Below are positions 15,224 through 24,217 of a DNA stretch of 64,000 bases, in pieces. A program made the translations under genes and the position numbers. Where the stretch lies: positions 62,001 through 126,000 of the forward strand of contig NZ_BMTT01000007.1 in assembly GCF_014649815.1 (NCBI RefSeq), written 5' to 3'. Position 1 is the stretch's first letter. Every line of letters begins with the position of its first letter. The DNA is from Streptomyces mutabilis (GTDB taxonomy: Bacteria > Actinomycetota > Actinomycetes > Streptomycetales > Streptomycetaceae). The notes below the pieces were generated by a model. It did not search any database, was not told where the DNA came from, and saw only the letters and a list, made by a program, of their open reading frames with translations.

Positions 15224-16423
15224 CTACTTCTCGCGCTGCGTCGGGTCGGGGTGCTCGCCCTCGGTCTGGACGCGGTACTCGCGGCCGAACATCTCGTCGT
15301 GCTCGGTCATGACCCGGTCGCTCGGAGGTGCCTCGCCGCCGTGGATCTGCTCCTGCATCTTCTCGAACCGCTCGTGCGCCTCACGTACGTAGCCGGCGCC
15401 GAGCGTGGTCAGGTCCATCTGCGTGTCGAGCAGCTCGCGCAGGTAGCCCTTGTTCGGCTCGAAGGTGAGCACGTTGGGCAGCTCGGGGGCGAGCACGGAG
15501 GCGGGATCGCGGCCGTCATGGCGGCGCATCAGGTCGCAGGCGGCGTGCAGGTGCTCCAGCTCCATGTTCAGGTGCAGCTCCCAGATCGCCTTGACCTTGG
15601 GGTCGCTCTCCTGCTCCATGAAGGAGTAGTAGAGGTAGCACTCGTTGTACTCGTGGTTGACCAGCTGCTCCCACCACGTCTCCCCCGGGTCCACGAGGGA
15701 CTCGTAGTGCGTGACGTGCTCCTCCTCGATCAGCCCGATCTCCTGGTAGAGCTGACGGGCGATCGGCTCCATGTAGGTGGGGCCGGTGTTCATGTAGAAG
15801 TTCATGGTCTGCTGCTCCGCCGACATGATCGTCAGCGCGTGCAGCTTCGAGAGCGGGTCGGTCTGGTCCTTGGCGTACGGGTCGCGGACGTTGTCGACCG
15901 GGTTCCGGTGGTGGAACCGGGTGGGCCGGCCGGGCATGACCTCGGTCAGGTTGTCGACGATCGACTCCGCCTTGCGGTGCTCGATCATCTCGTACAGGTT
16001 CGCGTACCGGTACAGATGGTCGAAGTCCTCCAGCACACCGAACTGGTACGCCTGCTTCAGGTACGGGTCCGGCTCCATCCGCGCCACCCACGCCGTCAGG
16101 TCCACCGCGACCTGCTCGTACGCGATCGTCGTCTCCAGCACCGAGGAGACACCCGGCAGCAGCCAGTTCACCACCTTCTGCTGCTGTGCCTCGATGTAGC
16201 GCACCCGCGCCAGCTGCCGCTTGACCTCCGGATCGACCGTGTTCCGCGCCAGCTGGTGGCTGAACAGGATCGCCTCCACCTCGATCCCGTTCATCGTGAT
16301 GATCCGGCAGCGGGTGTACGGGTCGCAGTGGTCCGGGTCGATCGGATCCACGTTCAGCTCACGCCAGCTGCGTAGCTGGCGGTCCAGCGGGATACCCCGC
16401 TGCTCCAGGGGATTGAACGTCAT
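15224..16423 (-). CDS. Conserved ferritin-like (putative diiron) protein
   Basis: A 399-residue protein, ATG at 16423 after an AGGAGGC Shine-Dalgarno. It is rich in Glu/His helices with repeated carboxylate-His pairs: EAILFSHQLARN, LEDFDHLYRYANLYEMIEH, MSAEQQTMNFYMN, LIEEEHVTHYESL and NMELEHLHAACDLMRRH. These fit two ferritin-like four-helix bundles or one enlarged bundle. No named enzyme family is evident to me. Homologues are common as conserved hypothetical proteins in actinobacteria. It is translated just before the hemerythrin gene, which suggests a joint role in iron or reactive-oxygen handling. No signal peptide. Confidence 0.72.
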   Translation of the reverse strand: MTFNPLEQRGIPLDRQLRSWRELNVDPIDPDHCDPYTRCRIITMNGIEVEAILFSHQLARNTVDPEVKRQLARVRYIEAQQQKVVNWLLPGVSSVLETTIAYEQVAVDLTAWVARMEPDPYLKQAYQFGVLEDFDHLYRYANLYEMIEHRKAESIVDNLTEVMPGRPTRFHHRNPVDNVRDPYAKDQTDPLSKLHALTIMSAEQQTMNFYMNTGPTYMEPIARQLYQEIGLIEEEHVTHYESLVDPGETWWEQLVNHEYNECYLYYSFMEQESDPKVKAIWELHLNMELEHLHAACDLMRRHDGRDPASVLAPELPNVLTFEPNKGYLRELLDTQMDLTTLGAGYVREAHERFEKMQEQIHGGEAPPSDRVMTEHDEMFGREYRVQTEGEHPDPTQREK

Positions 16424-16601
16424 GGGGCGTGCCTCCTGAGAACGAGGGGGATCCGCGCGCCGCTGGGGGTACCCCGTTTCAGGCGACGAGCACAGACGTG
16501 GTCCTCAGTCTGTTCACGACGGGCACTTTCCAGCCACCGCACACACCCGCAGGCCGCTCGGTTCCCCCTCTAGTGGGCCAATAGAGCGTGCGGTGCCGTG
16601 C

Positions 16602-16995
16602 TCATCGGCGAGCGTGTCCGCGCCTCACCGGCTCATGGACGGCAGCCGGTCGTCGACCTCCCGACGCCGACTGCTCAAGCGGCTGCGGCCGGTGGTCGGG
16701 GATCGGGGTGGTGACTGCCCGGGCGGGTGGTCTGTCCTGGACGACGTCCTTCATGACGAGGGTGCAGGTCAGACACTGGACGCCGGAAAACCGGGCGAGC
16801 TGCTGGTCGACAGCTCCTGTGAGGAGGCCAGGTCCGTGGCCGTGACGCGCAGGAGGTGGTCGGGCTCGCCGAACAGGCGCTGGGCCCGCGGGACGTGCGG
16901 GACGGCGGTCACGGCCTTCGCGAAGGCTGTGACGGTGGCGGGCGCCGGCGCCCTGTTGGTCGTGGTGACGGATCCGGTGCCGGAGGGTGGCCGCG
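16602..16995 (-). pseudogene. Remnant of an Lrp/AsnC-family regulator
   Basis: Minus strand, about 16960-16820: TVTAFAKAVTAVPHVPRAQR and FGEPDHLLRVTATDLASSQEL match the ligand-binding (RAM) domain of Lrp/AsnC proteins. The matching end, DQQLARFSGVQCLTCTLVMK, is in a different frame, so a frameshift lies near 16815. No helix-turn-helix part is left upstream. The frame then runs on through unrelated sequence to a TGA at 16604-16602. It is a decayed fragment, not a working gene. The rest of 16424-17106 shows nothing else. Confidence 0.6.
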
Positions 16996-17106
16996 ACGGC
17001 GACGAGGAGCTGCCTGCCAGCCGCCCGCCAACAGCCCTGACCACCGCAGTTGCCCCCGCTCGATCGTCAGACCCCCGCTCATCGAAGTCGTGTCGTCTTC
17101 CGCGGT

Positions 17107-17445
17107 TCAGGGCCGGGTGGCGGCGTCGCTGTCGGGGTGGAGGGGGAAGATCTGGTCGAGGCCGACCATGCGCAGCACACGGAGGGTGTTGGCGGGTACG
17201 GCGGCGAGTGCGATGTCGGCATGGAAGGCATCGGCGTGGTTGCGGGCTGCGATCAGGGCGGTGATGCCGCTGGAGTCGCAGAACGTCATCCCGGCCAGGT
17301 CGAGGACGAGGCGCTGGCCTGGGCGGAGGGTGAGTGCGGTGAGCCGTTCGCGCAGCTCACCGACGGTGGTGTAGTCGAGGTCCCCGAAGATGCCCAGTAC
17401 GGGACCGGTGGCGGCGTCTCGGGTGGTGATCCTCATCGGGTTCAT
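17107..17445 (-). CDS. STAS-domain anti-sigma-factor antagonist (RsbV-like)
   Basis: A 112-residue single STAS domain: GIFGDLDYTTVGELRERLTA, then LVLDLAGMTFCDSSGITALI, where DSSG holds the regulatory serine (about residue 58), and a C-terminal VLRMVGLDQIFPLHP. It should bind an anti-sigma kinase when unphosphorylated. The ATG overlaps the stop of the PP2C phosphatase gene by ATGA, so phosphatase and antagonist are made together. The cognate anti-sigma kinase and sigma factor are not in this window. Confidence 0.9.
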   Translation of the reverse strand: MNPMRITTRDAATGPVLGIFGDLDYTTVGELRERLTALTLRPGQRLVLDLAGMTFCDSSGITALIAARNHADAFHADIALAAVPANTLRVLRMVGLDQIFPLHPDSDAATRP

Positions 17446-18701
17446 GCGTTTCTTCTTGTCGGTGGAGGTGAGGCGGGCACGCCGAGGGCGAGGAGAGCGG
17501 TGTCGTCGTCGAGGCCGTCACCCAAGTCGTCCAGCAGGTCCGTCAATGCGCGGATGACGGATGGCGCGGACTTGCCCGCGTGACTGGAGGCGAACTCGAG
17601 CAGGGCCTCGTCCCCGTAGAGGGAGGTGCGGTCCTCGCCCGTGCGGGCCTCGGTCAGTCCGTCGGTGTACAGAACAAGGGCGTCGCCGGGGCCGAGCGTG
17701 GTGGTGGCGGCGGTGAAGGGTGCGGTCGGCAGGACGCCGACGAGGAGGCCGCCGGGGGTGGGCAGGTAGTCGGCGCGCAGGACGAGCGCCGGCGGGTGGC
17801 CGCCGGAGGCGATGCGGACGGTGGCTTCTCCCGTTGTGGGGTGGGGCTCGAGAGTGCCGAAGATGGTGGTGCAGTAGCGCGGGTCGTCACCGGTGTAGCG
17901 CTCGTGAAGTACGTGGTTCAGCGTCTTCAGCGCGGCAACGGGATCGGGGTCGTGCAGGGCTGCGGCCCGCAGGGTGTAGCGGATCAGTGAGGTGACGGCG
18001 GCAGCCTGTGGGCCCTTGCCGCACACGTCGCCGAGGAAGAAGGCGAAGCGATCGCCGGCGATGGCGAAGAGGTCGTAGAAATCGCCGCCGAGCCGATCCG
18101 GAGAGGCGGTGCGGTAATGGGCTGCCGCTTCCATCCCAGGCACCGAGGGCAGGGTGGCGGGCAGCAGCGACTGCTGCAGTACCGCCAGCGCGTCCTGCAG
18201 CCGGGCCCGGTCGGCCTCCGCCTGCTTGTGTGCCTGCTCGGCCGCTCTACGGGCCCGCAGGAGCTCCTGCTCGTACGCACGGCGGTCCCGGGCGTCGAAG
18301 ACCGTGGTGCGGATCAGCAAGGGCTCGCCGTTCCCGCCGTGCTTGACCACGGAGGACACGAGTACTGGGATACGGCCGCCTCCGGCCTGCTTGATCTCCA
18401 GGGCTATGCCGCTGATCTCGCCCCGCATCTGCAGCAGGGGGGCGAAGTGCGTCTCGTGGTACAGCTTGCCGCCCACGGTCAGCAGGTCGGTGAAGTGCAT
18501 CCGGCCCACCACCGCGTCGGCCTCCAGGCCGATCCAGTCCAGGAGGGTCGCGTTGATCTTGGCGATGGTGCCGTCCATCAGCGTGGACAGATAACCGCAG
18601 GGCGCGTTCTCGTACAGTTCCTCGACGCTGTCCTCCAGCAGGGCGGCGAATGGCGCAGACGACTTCTTCCCGCAGTCGGGGTCCGGCCCGTTGCGGCACA
18701 T
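17442..18701 (-). CDS. PAS-PP2C (SpoIIE-type) phosphatase, RsbP-like
   Basis: A 419-residue protein. PAS domain at about 18-135 (YENAPCGYLSTLMDGTIAKI, GRMHFTDLLT), a coiled coil at about 135-175 (RAYEQELLRARRAAEQAHKQ), then a PP2C/SpoIIE phosphatase domain with GGDFYDLF, GDVCGKGPQAAAVTS, IASGGHPPALVL and YTDGLTEAR carrying the metal-binding Asp residues. The ATG at 18701 shares a base with the stop of the upstream hydrolase (TGATG). Domain order and gene order mirror Bacillus RsbP, which dephosphorylates RsbV on energy stress and needs RsbQ. Confidence 0.9.
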   Translation of the reverse strand: MCRNGPDPDCGKKSSAPFAALLEDSVEELYENAPCGYLSTLMDGTIAKINATLLDWIGLEADAVVGRMHFTDLLTVGGKLYHETHFAPLLQMRGEISGIALEIKQAGGGRIPVLVSSVVKHGGNGEPLLIRTTVFDARDRRAYEQELLRARRAAEQAHKQAEADRARLQDALAVLQQSLLPATLPSVPGMEAAAHYRTASPDRLGGDFYDLFAIAGDRFAFFLGDVCGKGPQAAAVTSLIRYTLRAAALHDPDPVAALKTLNHVLHERYTGDDPRYCTTIFGTLEPHPTTGEATVRIASGGHPPALVLRADYLPTPGGLLVGVLPTAPFTAATTTLGPGDALVLYTDGLTEARTGEDRTSLYGDEALLEFASSHAGKSAPSVIRALTDLLDDLGDGLDDDTALLALGVPASPPPTRRNA

Positions 18702-19504
18702 CACCGCAGGCGCGCAAGGAAGTCGGTGATCGCCCCGTTGGTGGCCTCGGGCGCGGAAAGGTGTGGACAGTGCCCCGTGGCATCGAGCGTGACCAGCTCG
18801 GAGCCCGCGATCATCTGGTGAACGAAGGCGCCGACCTCCCGGGGGGCGATCACATCCTGGGTGCACTCCAGGATCAGTGTCGGCACCGTCACGGCCTTCA
18901 GGTCGTCCCGCGAATCGGACAGGAACGTGGTGCGGGCGAAGACCCGTGCCATGTCCGGGTCGGTGGCGCAGAAGCTGTTCGTCAGTTCCTCACCGAGCTC
19001 GGGCCGGTCCGCGTTCCCCATGATCACGGGCGCCATCGCAGCCGACCAGCCCAGGTAGTTCGATTCCAGGGACTCCAGCAGTTCGTCGATGTCTTCCGCA
19101 CTGAAGCCGCCCCGGTAGCTCGCGTCGTCGATGTACCGCGGAGACGGCGCGACCATCACCAGCGCCCCGATGCGCTCCGGAGCCGTTCCGGCGGCCAGCA
19201 CGCCGATCATCGCGCTGACCGAGTGGCCCACGAACACCGCATCGCGCAGATCGAGCGCTTCGCACACCTCCACCACATCACGGGCGTAACCGTCCAATGA
19301 GGCGTAACGGCTTTCGGAGAACGCGGACAGGTCGGAGCGGCCCGCACCGACGTAGTCGAACAGCACCACCCGGTAGTCCTCAGCCAGAGCAGGCACGGTC
19401 AGACGCCACATGTTCTGATCACAACCGAACCCATGAGCCAGCACCACCGCCCGGCCACGGGGGTTGCCGGTGACGGTGACATTGTTGCGGCGTTCGATAT
19501 CCAT
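18701..19504 (-). CDS. RsbQ-like alpha/beta hydrolase
   Basis: A 267-residue alpha/beta hydrolase closely resembling Bacillus RsbQ. Oxyanion motif AHGFGCDQNMWR near residue 23, nucleophile S95 in VGHSVSAMIG, acid D217 in ECTQDVIAPR, base H245 in DATGHCPHLS. RsbQ binds a small hydrophobic molecule and activates the PAS domain of RsbP. It belongs to the same family as the plant karrikin/strigolactone receptors. Here it is the first gene of a three-gene overlapping operon with the PAS-PP2C phosphatase and the STAS antagonist, so the same signal path is likely. ATG at 19504, after GAGAGTGGGG. Confidence 0.88.
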   Translation of the reverse strand: MDIERRNNVTVTGNPRGRAVVLAHGFGCDQNMWRLTVPALAEDYRVVLFDYVGAGRSDLSAFSESRYASLDGYARDVVEVCEALDLRDAVFVGHSVSAMIGVLAAGTAPERIGALVMVAPSPRYIDDASYRGGFSAEDIDELLESLESNYLGWSAAMAPVIMGNADRPELGEELTNSFCATDPDMARVFARTTFLSDSRDDLKAVTVPTLILECTQDVIAPREVGAFVHQMIAGSELVTLDATGHCPHLSAPEATNGAITDFLARLR

Positions 19505-19949
19505 GTCCCCACTCTCTCAGGCTCCGGCCCGCTCTTCCGCACAGCAGCCGATCACCGGGCGCCAGTAGCCTTCGCCCGACATGGCGCCCTGTGGAACTGC
19601 GCATCGTTCGGTGTAACTCCCGATCATGGAAAATGCGGCGATGACCAGTGAGAACGTGTGTCCGAGCCCGCAGCGGCCTCGGTGCTGGGCGCTTTCGGGC
19701 AGCAGGGAGTCAACGCGTCGACCCGGTCAGCGCCGACGGCCCGCAATCAGGTGGATGAGGTTCGTCCGGCACTCGGTGCCGGATGCTGACCATGGCCAGA
19801 GGCCCGCCAGTAGCAATCATCTGCAGGTTCACATCCGAACCGGGTAGGCGGGACCTCAAGGGGTACTCGAAGATGCAGCTCCTGTTACCCAGGGGCTGGA
19901 ACACGCTCGGAGCTGGGCTGTTCCCGGGAATGAATGAAGGATCGACAGT
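19505..19949. other. 445-bp intergenic region between rsbQ-like and cold-shock genes
   Basis: Must hold the promoters of the divergent RsbQ operon and the cold-shock gene. I see no gene. A minus-strand 21-codon frame (MSGEGYWRPV..., ending 19 bases before rsbQ) lacks a Shine-Dalgarno site. A long leader before the cold-shock gene would be normal for that family. Confidence 0.45.
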
Positions 19950-20153
19950 ATGGCCAGCGGCACCGTGAAGTGGTTCAACTCTGAAAAGGGCTTCGGTTTC
20001 ATCGAGCAGGACGGCGGAGGCCCGGATGTCTTCGCGCACTATTCCGAGATCAGCGGCAGTGGGTACCGCGAACTGACAGAAGGAGAGCACGTCACCTTCG
20101 AGATGGGGCAGGGGCAGAAGGGCCCGCAGGCGCAGAACATCGTCCGAGGCTGA
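19950..20153 (+). CDS. Cold-shock protein (CspA family)
   Basis: A 67-residue single cold-shock domain: [20 protein letters not shown] with RNP1 (KGFGFI) and DVFAHYSEI with RNP2 (DVFAHY, instead of the usual VFVHF/Y). Binds single-stranded RNA/DNA and melts RNA structures. The ATG at 19950 follows GAAGGATCGACAGT. One of several Csp copies expected in Streptomyces. Confidence 0.92.
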   Translation: MASGTVKWFNSEKGFGFIEQDGGGPDVFAHYSEISGSGYRELTEGEHVTFEMGQGQKGPQAQNIVRG

Positions 20154-20774
20154 CCGGTGGGTTGATCCGGCGAGGCGGTCCGGTGGTCCGGCGGCCGCCT
20201 CGTCGGCGTTGCGGCGACCAGAGCGGCTCGTCCTGAAGACCAACTTGACGAACCCCAGCTCGGGGCCACACGTGGGGCGCCGCTGCCATCCTGTCGAAGG
20301 GTGGCTTGCAGGTGGAGCAGGGGCCTGTTGGGCGGCGGCGATCTGCTGGTCGTGATGGCCTGGTCGTGGTGGCGGAGCAGGTGCCAGCGGGTGGCCGCGA
20401 TGGTGACCGGGAACGCGGTTCGAGAAGCGTCGCCGGCGACGGACCGTCGCTTGGTGCGGGCTCGCGGAGCGTCGCCCGTGTGGCGCTTCGCAGGGCGCGG
20501 GCGTGGTCGTATTCCGCCCGGGCATCTGCCGACCGACGGGGCCGGTTCGGGGCGAGGCGGGGCCGTGAAGTGCGAGGAGCCCTCCGGCACGTCACCCGCC
20601 CGACTGAAATATGCGGCCGTTCGGCCCGAGATGGGCCGCGTGCGGGCGCGGTCGCGTACCGGACGGGACTAGGTTCCACGAGGGTTGGCTCAGCGCTGCC
20701 CGAAACGCGGGGCCGGAGAGGCGGACCGTCGCCGTCGAACGGCCGACCAGGCGCTCTGTCGAGTGAGGAACGTG
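20154..20774. other. 620-bp stretch without a supported gene
   Basis: Long overlapping frames exist on both strands but none matches a family I recognise, and composition is Arg/Gly/Pro-rich as in non-coding GC-rich DNA. Bases near 20690-20774 probably carry the promoter of the cytochrome oxidase gene. Confidence 0.5.
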
Positions 20775-22484
20775 ATGGCGACCCATACCGAGCCGGTGGC
20801 TCCCGTCCCGGTGGCCGAGCGCCGTGGCCGGGGCCACGTGGTGGTCACTTGGTTGACCACGACCGACCACAAGAAGATCGGTCACCTTTACCTGATCACC
20901 TCGTTCGCGTTCTTCCTGGTCGGGGGAGTGCTGGCGATGATCGTGCGGGCGGAGCTGGCGCGGCCCGGGCTCCAGATCGTGTCGGCCGAGCAGTACAACC
21001 AGTCGTTCACCATGCACGGCACGATCATGCTGCTGCTGTTCGCCACTCCCACGTTCGCCGGTTTCGCCAACGCGATCATGCCGTTGCAGATCGGGTCCCC
21101 GGACGTCGCGTTCCCGAGGCTGAACATGCTGTCGTACTGGCTGTTCGCCTTCGGCGGCCTGATCGTGCTCGGCAGCTTCCTCACCACGCAGGGCGCCGCC
21201 GACTTCGGCTGGACCGCCTACCCCCCGCTGAGCGGGGGCGAGCGCACCCCGTACACCGGGGGCGACCTGTGGATCATGGGACTGGCGCTGTCCGGTTTCG
21301 GCACCATCCTCGGTGCGGTCAACTTCATCACGACCATCATCTGCATGCGGGCGCCCGGCGTGACCATGTTCCGGATGCCGATCTTCACCTGGAACGTGCT
21401 GCTGACTTCGGTGCTCGTCCTGCTGGCCTTCCCGGTGCTGGCGGCCGCCCTGCTGGTACTGGAGGCGGACCGCCAGTTCGGCGCCCACGTCTTCGATCCG
21501 GAGACTGGCGGGGCGATCCTCTGGCAGCACCTCTTCTGGTTCTTCGGTCACCCCGAGGTGTACATCCTCGCCCTGCCCTTCTTCGGGGTGATCACCGAGA
21601 TCATCCCGGTCTTCTCGCGGAAGCCGATCTTCGGTTACATGGGCCTGATCGGTGCCACCATCGCCATCACCGGCCTGTCGGTGACGGTGTGGGCGCACCA
21701 CATGTTCGCCACCGGAGCCGTGCTGCTGCCGTTCTTCTCGTTCATGAGCTTCCTGATCGCCGTCCCCACCGGGGTGAAGTTCTTCAACTGGATCGGCACG
21801 ATGTGGCGGGGCTCCCTGTCGTTCGAGCCGCCGATGCTGTGGGCGGCCGGCTTCCTGGTCACGTTCCTCTTCGGCGGCCTGACCGGCGTGCTGCTGGCCT
21901 CCCCGCCGATCGACTTCCACGTCACCGACAGCTATTTCGTCGTGGCCCACTTCCACTACGTCCTCTTCGGCACGATCGTGTTCGCGATGTTCGCGGGGTT
22001 CAGCTTCTGGTGGCCGAAGATGACGGGCACCATGCTCGACACCCGGCTGGAGAAAGTGCACTTCTGGACACTGTTCGTGGGCTTCCACACGACGTTCCTG
22101 GTCCAGCACTGGCTCGGCACCGAGGGCATGCCCCGCCGCTACGCCGACTACCTCGCCGCCGACGGCTTCACCGCACTCAACACCATCTCCTCCATCGGTG
22201 CCTTCCTCCTGGGCCTGTCCACGCTGCCCTTCCTCTACAACGTGTGGAAGACCGCCAAGCACGGCAAGCGGATCGAGGTCGACGACCCCTGGGGGTACGG
22301 ACGCTCGCTGGAGTGGGCCACCTCCTGCCCGCCGCCCCGCCACAACTTCGTCACCCTTCCCCGGGTGCGCTCCGAGTCTCCCGCCTTCGACCTGCACCAC
22401 CCCCACCTGGCCAGCCTCGACCAGGCGGAGAACACCGGGCAACGCGACGCGCTGGACACGAGCGGTCACAAGGGCGAGAGATGA
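20775..22484 (+). CDS. ctaD: Cytochrome c oxidase subunit I (aa3 type), isolated copy
   Basis: A 569-residue, 12-helix haem-copper oxidase catalytic subunit. Ligands visible: haem a His in [11 protein letters not shown], CuB His and cross-linked Tyr in [15 protein letters not shown], CuB His pair in VWAHHMF, haem a3/a His pair in [11 protein letters not shown]. The K-channel and D-channel regions look normal. ATG at 20775. Streptomyces keep the main ctaD with ctaC, ctaE and the qcr genes. Here none of those are nearby, so this is an accessory paralogue (ctaD2-type) that would have to use subunits encoded elsewhere. It overlaps the next gene by ATGA. Confidence 0.93.
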   Translation: MATHTEPVAPVPVAERRGRGHVVVTWLTTTDHKKIGHLYLITSFAFFLVGGVLAMIVRAELARPGLQIVSAEQYNQSFTMHGTIMLLLFATPTFAGFANAIMPLQIGSPDVAFPRLNMLSYWLFAFGGLIVLGSFLTTQGAADFGWTAYPPLSGGERTPYTGGDLWIMGLALSGFGTILGAVNFITTIICMRAPGVTMFRMPIFTWNVLLTSVLVLLAFPVLAAALLVLEADRQFGAHVFDPETGGAILWQHLFWFFGHPEVYILALPFFGVITEIIPVFSRKPIFGYMGLIGATIAITGLSVTVWAHHMFATGAVLLPFFSFMSFLIAVPTGVKFFNWIGTMWRGSLSFEPPMLWAAGFLVTFLFGGLTGVLLASPPIDFHVTDSYFVVAHFHYVLFGTIVFAMFAGFSFWWPKMTGTMLDTRLEKVHFWTLFVGFHTTFLVQHWLGTEGMPRRYADYLAADGFTALNTISSIGAFLLGLSTLPFLYNVWKTAKHGKRIEVDDPWGYGRSLEWATSCPPPRHNFVTLPRVRSESPAFDLHHPHLASLDQAENTGQRDALDTSGHKGER

Positions 22485-22855
22485 CGAACCCGGACGTCCG
22501 TGGTCCGTTCCCCGGTCCGGCCTCGGCCATCGCGGCGGAGGCGGAGGGCTTCCTCTTGGCCCGGCAACACCGGCACGACGCACACCGGGAGGCTCAGGCA
22601 CTCTGCCAAGCCCTGCCCTGGCTGACCACCGCCCAGGCGGAGGACCTCACGCGGCACTACGTCAGCCGCCGCCTGCGCCTCTCGCGTCAGCTGTTCGAGG
22701 CAAGCCTGGAACGTGCCGAGGAGCTGAGACGGGAGTACGAGGACCGGTACCTCCAACTGCGACGCGACCTGCTCAGACGGTATTGCGTCTGGGCGTCGTG
22801 CGGGCTGGCCTGCGCGGCAGGTGTCAGCGGTGTGCTGTGCACTTTGGCCCGATGA
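22481..22855 (+). CDS. Small protein with C-terminal membrane helix, coupled to ctaD
   Basis: A 124-residue protein whose ATG overlaps the ctaD stop (ATGA). The first 95 residues are helical and charged ([20 protein letters not shown], then [20 protein letters not shown], probably a coiled coil). The end, [20 protein letters not shown], is a single membrane helix with four cysteines. No family is recognised. Translational coupling suggests a function together with the accessory oxidase subunit, for example in assembly. Confidence 0.7.
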   Translation: MTNPDVRGPFPGPASAIAAEAEGFLLARQHRHDAHREAQALCQALPWLTTAQAEDLTRHYVSRRLRLSRQLFEASLERAEELRREYEDRYLQLRRDLLRRYCVWASCGLACAAGVSGVLCTLAR

Positions 22856-22978
22856 GCGGGCGCGGGACGGCCTGCCTCCGTCTGTGAATGCCCTCCGCAT
22901 CCGTGACTCGCGGCCGCCGTCCGGCCGCCCGCGGCCTCCCGGACAAGCCGCTGGCGGCCTGACGAGGCCGGGGAGTAG

Positions 22979-23545
22979 GTGAGCCGGGGCGCGCTGGGTA
23001 CTCGCTGCGGCATGATGAAGCGCGCGTTGTGGCAGGGGCTGCTGGCCGGTACGACCGGAGTGCTGGTGATGACGCTGGGCGAGAAGGCGGAGCAACGGCT
23101 GACCGGCCGGCCCGACTCCCACGTCCCCGCCCGCACCCTGAGACGCCTCACCGGCATGCGGGAGAACCCGGGTCGCCAGCCCGTGCCGGTGAACCTGGCC
23201 ATGCACGTCGGCCAGGGCGCCCTCCTCGGCGTGCTGCGGTCGGTGATGGCACACGCCGGGCTGCGCGGGCCCTGGTCGTCGGGGAAGTTCGCCGTCGTCC
23301 GGCTCACCAGCGACCAGATCCTGGAGAACGCCACCGGCGTCGGCGCCCCACCCGAAACCTGGCCGCGCCGCGAACTGGTCGTCGACCTGCTGCACAAGAC
23401 GGTGTACGCCTTCGCCACCGGTGCCGTCGCCGATGCCCTGGCCGCGCGGTCGGGCCCCGGCCCGGGGCAGCGTCATGCGTCGGTTCACACCGGCCGCCAC
23501 GCGGACATCGGTCCCGTGCCGCGCGACCAGGGCCGGGGGCGGTAG
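22979..23545 (+). CDS. Unknown protein with N-terminal hydrophobic segments
   Basis: Up to 188 residues. An N-terminal hydrophobic stretch (ALWQGLLAGTTGVLVMTLGE) is followed by a helix-rich domain with a second mildly hydrophobic region (MHVGQGALLGVLRSVMAHAG) and a third near 145 (TVYAFATGAVADALAA). GTG at 22979 has GGGGAG close upstream. ATG at 23012 (MMKRALWQG) is the alternative. Codon usage is normal for coding sequence. No function can be assigned. It resembles small integral-membrane proteins of actinobacteria without a named domain. Confidence 0.6.
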   Translation: MSRGALGTRCGMMKRALWQGLLAGTTGVLVMTLGEKAEQRLTGRPDSHVPARTLRRLTGMRENPGRQPVPVNLAMHVGQGALLGVLRSVMAHAGLRGPWSSGKFAVVRLTSDQILENATGVGAPPETWPRRELVVDLLHKTVYAFATGAVADALAARSGPGPGQRHASVHTGRHADIGPVPRDQGRGR

Positions 23546-24217
23546 CGCCGCCCGAGGGCTGATGGCGGTCGTGCCGCCTCGGTAACGGGCCCAGGGACGC
23601 GCGAGGTACTGCGAGAGGTTCGTCCCGGTCGAGCGGGCCCCGGCACCCGGGGTGTCGGGTGACGACGGAACAGGCATCCGTGATCACCTGATCGGCGGTC
23701 CAGCCGAAGGGTGCGGTCTCCGTCATCAGCGCTTCGTTGTCCGGTCCGCGGGCCGTCGCCGAGCCGTGCGCAGAAGCCAGGTCGGGTCCATGCGTCCTTG
23801 ACGTGCGGCAGGTGTCAGCAGTCGTACAGTCGCCGGGCGACCCAGACCCGCACGGGGCCGCTCCCCCGACCAGCCATCGCGATCCAGCGGGCTGGCCGAC
23901 GGGCCCGGCAGCTTGATCCCGGTCGGATCGTTCGTACTCGTCAAGACTGCTGAACGTCGGCAGGCCGACGGTCTTGATCATGGTGGGATGGTGCCGGTGG
24001 CAGTGAGGCGGTGGACAGAAGGGAGTCGTTCCCCGGTACGCGCTCCGGGCAACCGGTGGCAGGCTGCGACGAGGGCGGCGTCAACGTCGCACGCATCGCT
24101 CACGCGCTGCCGGCGCTGAGCAGCGGCGTGGGTCAGACCTGGCCGAGGTCCATCTCCACCGGGAAGGTGGCCGTCACCCGGGGAACCGGTCCGCACACCG
24201 CGGCGTCGGTTACGCAT
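23546..24217. other. 670-bp stretch without a supported gene
   Basis: Only Arg/Pro-rich overlapping frames. A minus-strand block MTETAPFGWTADQVITDACS (about 23731-23672) and another, MTSTNDPTGIKLPGPSASPL (about 23944-23885), look like starts of real proteins but neither continues in a sensible frame. They may be gene remnants. Confidence 0.45.

Noticed and set aside
19528-19593. Leader peptide upstream of rsbQ
   Set aside because: A 21-codon frame ends shortly before the gene but lacks a ribosome binding site and shows no attenuator hairpin.
20306-20774. Plus-strand frame that runs from the intergenic region through ctaD in another frame
   Set aside because: Over the ctaD part it is a shadow of that gene. 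The upstream part has no recognisable content.
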